From Ancylostoma caninum (lineage: Eukaryota > Nematoda > Chromadorea > Rhabditida > Ancylostomatidae), in contig JBAJFG010000563.1 of the NCBI GenBank assembly GCA_037903475.1, positions 124,001-188,000 on the forward strand: a DNA stretch of 64,000 nt, given 5' to 3'. Each line of letters opens with the position of its first letter. Position 1 is the first letter of the stretch. Below, piece by piece: positions 25,048-36,526 of the stretch. The notes beneath the pieces were generated by a model. That model saw nothing but the letters and a program-made list of their open reading frames with translations, searched no databases and was not told where the DNA came from. The position numbers were made by a program, and so were the translations under genes.

Positions 25048-28000
25048 ATGGCATCACTGAACGCGTTGTTGTTGCTCTGCTTGGCGCTGCTCAGTGTCGT
25101 CAGGGCTGGCACATGGCTGTCTTTCAGTGAGTTTTCTTATGGTACTGCTCATTTCAGAGTTTAAAAGAGGTTGTCCCGGGAAAACTAGGGAAAATTTGGG
25201 TTCCCGGGAATGAGTTAGTCGAGTTATAGAACAGAACAAGAAGGCGAAACGAGAAATTTTCCCAGTTAGTTCCCTGTTCTCTAAATTTTCTCCTCAATTT
25301 CCCATTCATTTGAGGAAGCAGTCTCTTGCAACAGCTGTGGAATAGTCGGGAAATTATGAAAAGATCGTCAAATGAACCATTTCTCCAAACTTGGGTAAGT
25401 AAAGCGGATGAAGCATTGACGTAGATAAGGATGAAAATGAATAACTTGCCCTTTTCTTCATGGAAAAATGATCTTTCGAAGAACTACGGGGACAACAGCT
25501 AACGCCAATAACCTTTGGGTTAACCCACTAACATCAATAATAAAATAAGAATGCCTACGACAATATCAAATAAATAATACAATAAAATGGTAGTAATGAA
25601 GTAAAAGTGCCTCCATAGAAAAGGTGAGCACGTGTACTCCACATCGATAGCAAAAATGGTCTGTAAGCGTGAGAAGTCCTTGAACGGCTCGATGATTTTG
25701 TATGTCCGCCTGCGTCTCTCAATCTCAATTTCTCTAGCTATACAGAGGAAAAATCTGCCATGATCTACTACGAGGGTTTCAGCATCGCAATCAATTCGGT
25801 CCAACTTTTATTTTCCGCAAACTTGGGTAATTAAACCTTTCAGTAGAATGGCCATAGTTCTTCCGGGTAACAAAGCGCTTTTTCTATCTGGCCATAATTT
25901 GGTAGAAGACCCTGACCTACATATAATTACAGTTGTTCGCAACTACGTAAGCCTACGTAATAACATGAATTTATTGTATAACACTTTTCACGCCATAATT
26001 ACGCACCCCCTGCGGACAACTAGCACGTGAATCATTGGCAAAATAACATGTTTGGTAACTAGCAGGAAGAATTCGTGAATAATAACGTAGCGGGTGAAGC
26101 TTTCCCTGTCCTTCGAAGCAGCTGTCAAAGCAGTTAAATTTTTTTCATCACGAGATTTTTTAGTGTTATTTTCCATTTTTTGGCTTATTTTTCCTTGTTC
26201 AAGTGACAAATTATGGATGTCACATGTGACATGCTACAAATTATGGACAAATCCAGGTTCAATTATGTAAGGCTGCAATTTTTCTTATTGGACCACTAAT
26301 TATTTCAGGCGGAGTGAAAGGATGAAAATTTAGATTTCTCCCCGAGAACAATTGACATACAGCCATACATTTACGTAGTCACTTGCAAAAAAAAATTTCC
26401 AAAGACTGGATCAATGCGCAAGTATTGCCTAGCATTACTGAGACAGCAGCATCATTGCGATTACCCAGGGTAAATGTGTTAAAACCGCACAGCTTACCCA
26501 TCGTTGACATGGCCATCAACATTTTTACTCCGGGGTAATCTCAATAGTGTATCCAGGCCCTGAATACTCTACTGAACCCAGCAGTCGGAATGCTCATAAA
26601 ATTTGCTCGAAAGGAAGAGAATTTTATTAATCCGCTCTGTAATTCATGTTGATTTGTCCCTAGTCAATGTGATGCCAAGGCTACATGATGTGCAGCTTCA
26701 TAGCCCTATCTCTTAACCCAGGTAGGCAGATAAAGTTCGTTTCAAAATCTACGATAGTTACGTATTTGCGCCTATGATCTGCATTTCTTGGCTGTCTCCC
26801 CGAAAACAGCACTTTTTCTCGCGTTCTCTATTTCTCTAATATCTGCACAATTATGTTACCCGGTGAAACACACTATACTCCACAGGGATTCTGGCTGCAA
26901 ATGGCGTACATAGGTGATCTGTTCAGAGAAAGTCCGTCTCCTCCTTGCAGCCTCCCTTCACATCACTGTTTTTTTTTGTTCTGTTTCTAATTAATTGACC
27001 TTGTTTGACCTTTAGCGACACACCTTTGTTTGGCTAGCGCACCTTGTCTGTACCAATAAATAAGCAAATTTATTCATACACCATTAGACTGCGCCAAAAT
27101 AACAAGTACCGAACGAAAAAGCGAAGGTTTTGCCTGTTTTAACTAGTAAAAGCAGTAAAAATGTGGGGGCAACGGTAATGACAGCATGAAAATCTCGTGG
27201 TAAACTACATGTACTCCTTGGTAACTGAGGGAAACGCGAAGAGCATGACCATAGGGCCGCGGGTACTCCGCCATGAGATAGCACCTAGGATCACCGTCGC
27301 TGTGTCGGCTTCATTTCAGATACGTATCGATTGTAAGCGGTCCGAAATTGGCGATTAGCCATCCACAATCGATACCCATCAGGAATGAAGTCGCCACGGT
27401 AGCTCAATATTATGCACTACGAGCTACGCACTTCTTGCAAATTAGTCTGTTTTTATTAGAAAAACATATGTAAAGGTGGACTTGCAATGTTACCATAACC
27501 ACCAATTGAATTTTGACTCAGCGATTGTTTAACATGCAGTGACTCTATAAATCTTGGAACTATGACCACCGTGAAGGGAGCAGGTGCAATTGGAACTGAG
27601 AGTCATAAGACTCCGAAAAGGACATGGGAGAAGAAACTGGGATTCAGACCTGGAAATTTACCACCGTGCTAATAGCCAGATATAGAATTCCTGGGACAGG
27701 GATTATGATGGGAAAACTTCCTTTCATCAACTGTGTTTATACTTTCAGACGACTACAAAGAATCGCCGATGGACTTTCCGATACGCAGCAACATTGATAT
27801 CGTTGACGTATGCAATGAACAAGTGAGTTATCTGGAAAACTTCACCAAAAATTGTTAGATATATCAATTCGAGCATCTTTTGGACACAAATCCAGAAAGT
27901 TTTGATCTATTAGCCATTAATAATTCAGAGATACCGAGAATCACTCCCAAATGACCGAGAAATAAAATCCCCGCCAAAATAAATGCCCAGTTTGTGTCCC

Positions 28001-28457
28001 AAGAAAAAGCATTCAACCATGAATAGCGATATCTGTCAGTGGAAAAACTGATTCGTGACAGGGAAATGCTTTTCTTTAGCTGATTCCCTCTACTTCGCTT
28101 GCACAGCAGAAATTTCTCGGATTCAGATTGCACATCATAGAAACTTCCCGCGAGAAAATCCACTGATTTCAGCAGAGACGACTACAGAAGCGAGCCGAGC
28201 ACCGCATACTGACCAGAGCGGAACGTGAAAACAGCGACATGTGCCGATTTTTGCTACGAATGGTGAGAAAATGTTTTTTTCTGGCAATTTTTTTACTGGG
28301 AAAATTTGAAATTCTGTGGAGTTGCGAATGTCGTCGTTTTTATTGGCTCATCTTCCTACGCAAGGTTGCTTAATTAATTTTTACGCAGCGACAAAAGAAT
28401 TTTGTGGGATGTAAAGGGATATTCTGCAATTTTGAAAAGGAAATTTGCGGAACTTAG
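25048..28457 (+). CDS. Small secreted cysteine-containing protein, 4 exons
   Basis: Exons 25048-25126, 27749-27822, 28173-28262 and 28389-28457 join with matching phases (1, 0, 0) to give 103 residues. All donors are GTGAG, and the acceptors (ACTTTCAG, GATTTCAG, TTACGCAG) are good. Residues 1-20 (MASLNALLLLCLALLSVVRA) form a classic signal peptide. The mature part has five cysteines: one in IDIVDVCNEQ, one in the basic helical-looking stretch ending SDMCRFLLRM, and three in the tail VGCKGIFCNFEKEICGT. That tail suggests disulfides in the extracellular space. I do not recognise the family; a peptide-hormone-like or host-interaction secreted protein are both possible. The first intron is 2.6 kb and contains MITE copy 5 and another hairpin; the gene's 3' flank abuts a GC-rich element. 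Confidence 0.75.
26446..26560. mobile_element. ATTACCC hairpin MITE, copy 5
   Basis: Left arm GCATCATTGCGATTACCCAG, right arm CTCCGGGGTAATCTCAATAG followed by ATCCAGGCC. It lies in intron 1 of the secreted-protein gene. The family consensus end is roughly TGCATCATTGAGATTACCC. Confidence 0.75.
27294..27399. repeat. Intronic inverted repeat
   Basis: Imperfect arms: CCGTCGCTGTGTCGGCTTCA followed by GATACGTATCGATTGT on the left, and ACAATCGATACCC followed by GAATGAAGTCGCCACGG on the right. They bracket a short loop within intron 1 of the secreted-protein gene. It resembles the hairpin at 47440-47583 in carrying a CATATCGATTGT-like core and a GATAGCACC-like flank, and may be a distant relative. 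Confidence 0.55.
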
Positions 28458-28529
28458 TTTCAGATTTGAAGGGTTGTAAATGAGTATTTCTAAGGCTGGT
28501 GGACTCAGCGCGAGATAAAACAGGGCCTA

Positions 28530-28792
28530 CAGTGTGCGTCGATGGCGATGGTCCTTGCGCGGACTCTAGGACGCCGCGCAACCGCGCCGAAGATGATGTC
28601 GTCTGCCACCGGAGTGCTTTTTCTAGGCGCTTTTCTTCCTAATTTGATGATCTTTTCGCGTATCGGGTAGAAAAGCTGCTACAAATAGCATAACGGCAGC
28701 AGACGACATCGATTCCGGCGAATGCGGCACGGTTGCGCGGCGTCCCTCACTCCTACCATCTCGGTACAACGCTCCACACCCCCGAATTCTTA
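28530..28792. mobile_element. GC-rich TIR element, truncated, joined to a second hairpin end
   Basis: The left end is TA followed by CAGTGTGCGTCGATGGCGAT (from 28530). The interior has GC-rich arms GACGCCGCGCAACCGCGCC and GCACGGTTGCGCGGCGTC flanking an AT-rich centre homologous to the complete element at 40276-40548 (shared GTAGAAAAGCTG and AGCATAACGGCAGCAGACGA-type tract). The right terminus is missing; the sequence instead runs into the GGTACAACGCTCCACACCCC end of the 38.3-kb hairpin family. It looks like a nested or rearranged insertion just downstream of the secreted-protein gene stop. Confidence 0.6.
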
Positions 28793-29798
28793 GAGGTCTT
28801 CGTAATTCACAGATAATCAAACAATTAATTTTCCAGGGTCGTTCCATCTGATGGAAATCCACACCACATAGGTCCTACAACGAATCGCACCAGACGAGTG
28901 CACCTATCAGTATCTCGTAGTGCTGTGTGTTTTCCTTACATTTGCACCTCCGACGCCGCTGAGCACATTTACTGATACAGTGATAAAGCTAATATATTGC
29001 CTCTTCGTCGTCGTTCATTTTATAGTTTGGAGTATGTGTTCATATACAAAAAGAAATAAAAGATGCTCGATGTTAAATCAATCTTCAATCACTTACAACA
29101 GTTCCCCCATCATCGCTTTTCTTTCCTCGTTTTTTTTTTCAACAATTCTTTTTTGAGAAGTAAACAGAAATCCATAGACATCCCACAAGAATATTAGTTG
29201 GAACATAGCGTTGCAAAACACCAACGAAACGATGATGTGAAACGCTCTGGGAGTCATACAACCTAACCAAAGCCTTGTGCATCCCTGCGATCGTCACCGA
29301 TTTTGTGGTACTCGATGTTACTCCCTTGAGCGAAAAGAATGTTTACCAACACAATTTAAAAACACAGCAGCACTTGCAAATTAACTTGATAACCCGTAGA
29401 AACACTTGCGAAGCAGCTTGTAAGTGGTAAAATCAAAGTGAGTCAATATTTCGAATTGCACTGAAGATCTAAGAGAAATATAAAGCAGGCACTTGTACAT
29501 TACATTCAGTTGTACTTAGCAAATGATGTGTAGATGTAAAGTGAAGTTAAGGAAAAAACCTTAAGGCCAGGCAGGAAGAGAAAACTGCGACGAGAGGCGA
29601 ATATCACATTGAGAGTTATGCAAATCCTAAGAAAAAAAACGTAGAAAAGACAAAAAATAAGGAAGAAAATAACAGAAAGTGGGAAATAACACGAATGAAG
29701 TGAAATGTTTGATTGAACAAGTAAGAACTATAAGAAAACAGGTAAAATCTCCACCAGGTGAGCACTAATTACAGCAGCCAGCGGGCACGAGAAGCCAA
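28793..29798. other. Intergenic between convergent genes
   Basis: Lies between the 3' end of the plus-strand secreted gene and the 3' end of the minus-strand CIP2A-like gene. It is AT-rich with short open frames only; no further gene seen. Confidence 0.5.
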
Positions 29799-32700
29799 TC
29801 AAGACAAATCGAAGCCCTCTGTCAGTTTCCGCATTTCATCCCTAAGTTTCTTCATTCGTTCCAAGTCAGCCTGCGTTTTCTGGCCATGACATCGAAGCGA
29901 ATCCAGCTGAAAATACGAATGCTAAGTCCATAAACAAAAATGAATCCAAGGACGCGAACAACACCATGACAACGGATACCGGTTGGTTCCGTTCCGTTGC
30001 AATAGGTTTTCATACTGGACCACTATTCAGAGACATATAGGGACATTAAAAGAAAACTATCAATTTTATGTGCCTTTCCTTTCTGTTAGACCCCGAAATT
30101 TTGACTAGACGCGACGCTTTGCTGCTGGAAAACCGCAGTAAGAAAGCCAGAGGCAATAACCCCTTATTAAACTGAAACATCATCAGAAAGATTTCCGCTT
30201 GGAATCAATGCTAAAGCCTAATAACAAAATTTGTACAATGAAGTGAATAAGATAAACAATAACGTCTACTACTGTAGATAATACAAACCTCTTTCAGGTA
30301 GTTATCACACTCTTGCTCCTTCGCTGAGTACTTCGCTTGCATTTCTTCTGCCTGAAAAAAAATCATAAATATTCCATACCATGCCTAACTATAACCATAA
30401 CAGATGAACAGTGTAAAGAATTAGGATAAGCAAAACTAAGCTGAGCTGTAATTAGCAATATTTTAGCTCGTTCAGCATATAAAAGCGTTAACATAGCGGA
30501 AAACAGAAAACACCACATTTACAGAGACACCATCCTCACCTCGCGTGATAATTTATCAATCGTGTCGTTCCGTAGCAAAATGTCAGCGTTTAACCGCTGC
30601 ACTTCAGTTGCATGCAAATTTTGCAGAGTCGACAGATCGGAGTTCGCTTCTAAAATATACAATGTTAACGGAAGCTTAGACTTCGTGAGGTTTCCTTTAG
30701 AGAAACAGAGAATTCAACTACTCACTGTTGAGTAATTCCGTGAGATTAGTTTTCTCAACAATCAGCGAAGAAACCTCGTTTTGGCGTTCAACAAGAGCAG
30801 CTGAGGTTCTGAATGGTAGTTGTATTAAGTTATATACTAAGCGTCAACATTTTCTAAGCAAAATCTGAAGGAAAAATAATTGCTGGAGTGCCGAGGAGGA
30901 CCAGACTGCTTAAAAGGATAGGAAGAAAGGTAGGCCCACATCTCCAACTTCTTCTTAAGATCATCAGCCAACTTGTTCGCCGCCACGGCAAGTTCCCGTT
31001 CCTGCTCGATTTCAGATGCCAAATCATTTCGCTCTCGTGTCATTTGGGCCAAACTATAAACAACAACAAAAATTGTACAACTTTTAACACAAATCTGTCA
31101 AACATACTCCGCTTGCATCGCTGCAGTTTTTTCTTCCAGCAGCTGCTGCGTTAGATCCAGCTGTTTGTTCGTTATGTCGAGTTTCTCACGTAAGGATTCA
31201 CAGTCGGCAACGAGCGAACGTATTCGAGACATCTAAAAGCCCTCACAATTCCTTCAAAGAGAAAAAAAACCCCACTACAAAGCTAATAAATACCTACATC
31301 GACATCGTTGTTGCCACCTCGAAACTGCATACGAAGTTTCTCACTTTGCGCTAACGCCTGATCCTTGGCTGACACCAACAGCTCCAGCTCCCGTTCACGC
31401 CTCTGAAGCATGTCCATCAGTTGCTACTCGACAATCGGGAGCGTTAATCGAACCTCTAGTACTAAAATTTTCTTCTCGTATGCAGCCAAAACGTCAGACA
31501 TCTTTGCATCTTTTACCTAAACCGGAATAATAACGGAAATAGTGGATATTTTGGAGAATATGGGCAAAACTTCTCACGCTGAAGCCATCTCTGATTTTCT
31601 TCAGGAGATCATCAAGCAAGATATCATTCTCCTTCGTATTTTTCCCTGGAGAAATGGTGGCCAATGCAGGCGCTATATCCATGGGTTCACCAGATCTGAA
31701 CAAAAACGGTTGGCTAGAATTATCACCATATGTTTCCACGAGAAGCTATGCAAGGTAACTACTCTTGCTTACGCGTACAATATTTTCAAGCAGTGAGAAC
31801 GTATCTGGGAAAACCGTAGTGAAACAGAAAGTTTGTCGGGCACTGATTCTGATTGCTTAACACGTACATAGGAACGCAATTTAGGAGCGAATTTCTCTCG
31901 AAACAGTGAAGCGTACTCAATATTGTTATTTTTCTAAGAAACTCATATTTCGCCAATTTACATTTGCGAAAAGGAAGCAGTGACTAATAAGGAAAAAATT
32001 ATAATATGAATCAAGTTATAGCAAGAAATGCTACAGAATACAATAAAGTTAGCCTTTGTTACCTCATTTCATTAGAGGTGTTTGGTGTGGTTACTCTGCT
32101 TTCGTGAAGAGACTGCTTCGACTGAGAACATGATGCAATGAGATCGCCCAGCCTGAAATGGTATTCATTACCAGTGGGGTCAACCTATACCAAAAATGGA
32201 TTCAAAATGAAAATTGTTAAACATGTTAAAGGGTGAAGTAAGACTTTCCATGTCCCTTTTCCGCAACTCTTCCTTTTCCTGTTTTCCGTCCTTCCGGATA
32301 GCCTGTTACGCCTCAAAGTTCAACCTAACCTTATGCATTTGCGCATCGTAACAGTAGGGCTCTATGGGAAATACCAGTTATTTGAGAATATCAACAACTA
32401 TTAGGTGATAATATCCAGAAACTAACACTTTCTCACATTCCGACCTTGACCTACGGGGCTTCACATTAATCACATTTTCTTCCAATAAAAAGAAGTACAA
32501 AAATGCGAAACCAAGAACTAACCATCTACTGGGAAAAGCGTGAAGCTGAGTGGGTGTAGAGCACCAAGGCATTGTGCACCATTTCATGATCACCATAGCA
32601 AACGGCATAAGCAAGGAACGATACCAGGCGAGGATCCTACGAAAACCACTTCTACAGTTGGAAGCAATAGGTTCGAAATCATGTCCCAAACCTTCAGAGA

Positions 32701-35700
32701 TCTCCAGTATTGATCTTTGTGCAGTTTGGAGAAATCCTTGAGAGCAGCTAGCAACCGCAGCAGTTCCAGAACAACAGCTACTCCATAAATACTGAACAAA
32801 GAAAACGAGTAAAAGTGGAACGTACTATGTGAACTGGTAGATTGCCTGGCATCACTAACCTCCACTCAGCAATCCTTTCAGTACGTTGAGAAGGTGGCTT
32901 TTCCATGAACACCACGACAGGATTCGTAATCAGCTGTGATTCAGAGATGTGCGCACACAACGCAGCTGTTGTTACATTCAGAAGCCCAGTTCGAAGCTCC
33001 TCATCAGCAGTACATACTGAAAAAAAAGGAATATTTCCATGAAAAACAATGCGAACAGTATGAGTGCAGAGCTGTAAGGGAAATGACGTCATACCCTCAG
33101 CAAGGCGAAGCCCCTCGGTAATACGTCGGCATTGATAAATAACTTCTGGTTTCGATGTCTCGACAGAAGTCTTCACAGCTGCATCTATCAACGCTAGTAG
33201 CTGTTCATTCATTACCATTTCGCCTATTGATTCTCCACTGTCCAGCTTCTCCTGCAAAACTTACAACCCTTCTTTCCGAACTCGCAACCAAGTGAAATTG
33301 AAAAAATAATTATAATGTTCAGCCCGACCTCAGTTTATATCATGACCTATAAAGGCGGCCAATGAAATACGTTAAGAATAAAAAAGTAATGCAAAAACCA
33401 ACCTTGACCAAATATGTAAGCAGCCGAAGCGCCTTGAGGGGAATTTCTGGCTGCACAGCATCTTCTATCGATATCGACGCTGTAGAGGCGATGGCCAACA
33501 AAGGCGTAGTGAGACGAGCTTCAGTCGGCGCATACCTCAGGATCGCAGCACAAACTGGTGAACAAAGTTGTGGTAGCGAACAGAACGCTAACAGAACGTC
33601 GTAAACCTAAATATTTCCTTTGATTCCCCATCACATAAAGAATGCTTGGGACAAGCAGTACATTTGCACAACCTTAACAGTTTCTTCTAGTCTAGGGTCC
33701 AGCACGACTAACAATTCCGCTGTTTGTTGAATACATCTATTGAAAAACGAGTAGTTCATCACATCTTTACCAGTTGACGTAATGACGGGTACAGAAGAAA
33801 TCTAAACTGATAAGCGCAATAGTAAAAAAGGACAAAAAACATCATTCTATCATTGCAAACAAAATCAACTGCCGTTTGCTCTCTCACTTAATAAAAGAAA
33901 CTCATTCAACATTATTGAAACGGAGGTAAGTAACTAACCGTTTGAGTTTCAGAAACCACAAGTCGCCGAAGGAGATCAGATGCAATATGTCGAGTCATTA
34001 GACAGTCACTGTCACCCATTATCAATACATTAAATACACATTGAAAAGTTTCGTGAATATTCTGCGAGCAATACACCTGAATTCGAATGCATAATATTAA
34101 AAACTAGCTTTTATCAAGTCTAGTCAATAAATGATTTTAAAAAATGGCGTTTTTGAAGGCTCAACGAACAAAATTAAAATGTAGTACTGCAGCAACGAAC
34201 CATATCCCGAACTTTCTCTTCCAAATATCCAACGAGTACTAGAGACGAGACAACAACTATTCGAGAATCATGAGAGAGTAGTTTTATGACGCGCCGAGAA
34301 AACGCTTTGTACGATGACTGAAAAGTTCAGAGAATGAATTGATGAGAGTACTGGACAGTTATGAAAAAATGGAAGTGCAAACCATACAGATTTCTTTATC
34401 CTACCGCAAACCGACTTCGATCGTCTTGCCAAATTACAAAGAATGGCCATACAATATGGCATCCATTCCACTTCAATTTCTCTCGTTCTAAACGTTCTCA
34501 CTTCAACAACAAGAAGAAAGTATGGATGATAAGATCAAATCACCTACATTTCACCCATAAGGAAGGATATTAAGTCATTCGTCCACAGTCCAAGAACTAA
34601 ACATCTTTCATATGTAAGCACCTAAAAATAGGTGTTCACTTTGATGCCGGGAAAGGCAGAAAAGGTTTAAAAAAATGAGGACAGGGGACTAGCATATTCG
34701 AAAACTTGTCTGGATCTGGAAAAATCGTACCTGTAACAATCGGAGGATGTCTATCAAATTCTGAGGACCCAATTGCTCCTTTAATGACATTTTCAAACAA
34801 TCAAAAACAGGTCCACACAGATGAAGATCACTGCAGAGATATCTTCGTATCCTGACATTGTAAAGCGCTGGAATGACAGAAATATATGATCCCAAGTCTG
34901 GTCTTCTTTAAACGTCGACAAAGTGTTCTAATATTTATATTTGTATGCTTCTGTTAGTTAAAGTTGAAGTTCAACAACCACGTGCGCCGCTAGCAGAAGC
35001 ATACAAACATTAGGAACATTTGAGTTAGAACGTTTGAACACAGGCAGAGCCAAATTATGGAAAATCTGCTCTTATAGTAACGAAGGAACGTGTACTAACC
35101 CAAACTAAAAAGCAATCGAAGCAGTTTCGATCGCGTCGGTGCACTTGAGGTGTTCGCGGCTAGAATGTGTGGACTGTAGTCAAGCAGCTCGGTGACGAAT
35201 TGATTCGATAGCGATAATCGGCCTGTTGGATCAACGCCATCTAGATGACGGATCAAATTCTGAAACGCTACAATGACAGATATCTGTGAACAAGTCCTAG
35301 CTATAGGTATTTCGGAGGTAGAAAAACAGAGATGTACTAATTTTGGGGATACATCTTGATTTAGAAGATATCGTAGGGCCCTTTCTGTGGCGTAGTTGAT
35401 CAAAATGACTTCAAATTTTCATATCGTTTCCACTTTCTATGCTGAGTCCGCGAAAGCGTAGCACAGAAAGTGAAAATATGAAAAACGCTGGGTGGATACC
35501 AGAACATCATGTTTCCAACACAATGAAATTCCCCGGACCTTTATTATATAATAAACACCAAATAGGTGTATTTTATACATCTGTATGATTTCTAGGACAG
35601 AGTGAAGCCATAGACTGTGCTCGAAATTTGCAGTTTTGAAGAAGTTCAATAAGGAAGAATTAACAGCCACGTTGATTACCAAGGAACTGGGGTCAAGCAT

Positions 35701-36495
35701 GAACAGATTCTGCTATAAAAATGCATAACTGATTGGCTTGGGTCACAACTTAAGGAGAATTTCGTTTAATAATTCAGTTTACAAACTGTTTCGCTTCCAC
35801 TAGTTGAAGGATCTCGATAAGTAGGGACCTGGATTTGCAGATGATTTACAACCCAACCCTTATCTGTTTCAACATTTCCGTGAAAACACATGATGCATTT
35901 ATGTGACACCACTGCTGAACAATAGGAGTGAAGTTTTCTGTTTACACATAACCACTGAAAATCTAAATCAATAATGACCCAGAACCCGCTAAAGCAAGAA
36001 CAGAAGCACGAGGAAATCGCCCAAATATATTGACCTGGGCTGGGATTCATGAAACCGTAACCTAGCAAACCAACTATGGCTTGCGTGGTAGGTTTTCGTA
36101 TAGACTATGTAATGCTAGGAGACGCAGGACACAAAAGTTGGTGTGCTTGCCTTGTTCCCCTTGGTTATGCATTCCTAGCCCTGGAAGTTGGGAAGTTGGG
36201 TTTCGCTACCTTTGAAATTAATGTGATTACGGCCATGTGACTAATTGGGGTTAATTTGAACTAAGATTTAGCTGCTGACCACTCCAGTTTGGGCAAAAAC
36301 TGCTACAAAGTTGATGACTTCCACAGTGGGAAATATGGGTGTAAGGACTAGAATTCAACAAAAAAAATAAAACGTACTTAAAAATACTCCCCTTCTTACC
36401 TTTAGCGAGTCCTCGAAAACGGCAGTATTGTCAGAGTTGGAATCGGCGACATAGCGAGCAGCAGCAGCAACAGCTCGCGACAGCGCGGCATCCAT
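29799..36495 (-). CDS. cip2a: CIP2A-like protein (PP2A-inhibitor family), 26 exons
   Basis: Exons, 5' to 3': 36495-36400, 35914-35853, 35828-35783, 35709-35559, 35408-35100, 34867-34731, 34621-34555, 34500-34388, 34317-34201, 34076-33939, 33801-33673, 33606-33409, 33251-33095, 33016-32860, 32791-32692, 32636-32530, 32152-32063, 31695-31578, 31516-31463, 31423-31298, 31232-31108, 31053-30940, 30808-30726, 30649-30540, 30351-30289, 29906-29799. All phases fit: 3075 nt, 1024 residues (human CIP2A, as I recall, about 905). Diagnostic segments, in the same order as the human protein: DLISFLM, MPYCMAILCNLARRS, NIHETFQCVFNVLIMGD, VYDVLLAFCSLPQL, DPRLVSFLAYAV, MSDVLAAYEKKI and SAKDQALAQSEKLRMQF. The N-terminal half is armadillo-like helical repeats; from about residue 780 it is coiled coil. 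In mammals the family restrains PP2A-B56 and partners TOPBP1 at mitotic DNA breaks. Exons 1-4 extend beyond the human N-terminus and are the least certain. Confidence 0.85.
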
Positions 36496-36516
36496 TCTCC
36501 GCTGCCAATGCGCCCC

Positions 36517-36526
36517 CTAAAACTGT
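36517..36526 (-). promoter_or_regulatory. Probable spliced-leader acceptor of the CIP2A-like gene
   Basis: ACAGTTTTAG on the minus strand ends 21 bases before the ATG at 36495, leaving a short GC-rich 5' leader (GGGGCGCATTGGCAGCGGAG). No coding exon upstream pairs with it, so trans-splicing is the simplest reading. It supports the chosen start codon. Confidence 0.5.

Noticed and set aside
27864..28163. 99-codon minus-strand frame inside the secreted-protein gene
   Set aside because: It lies within intron 2 of a gene with consistent phases and has no acceptor, donor or family support.
35766..36068. 100-codon minus-strand frame overlapping exons 2-3 of the CIP2A-like gene
   Set aside because: It is in a different frame from the phase-consistent exons and has no family resemblance.
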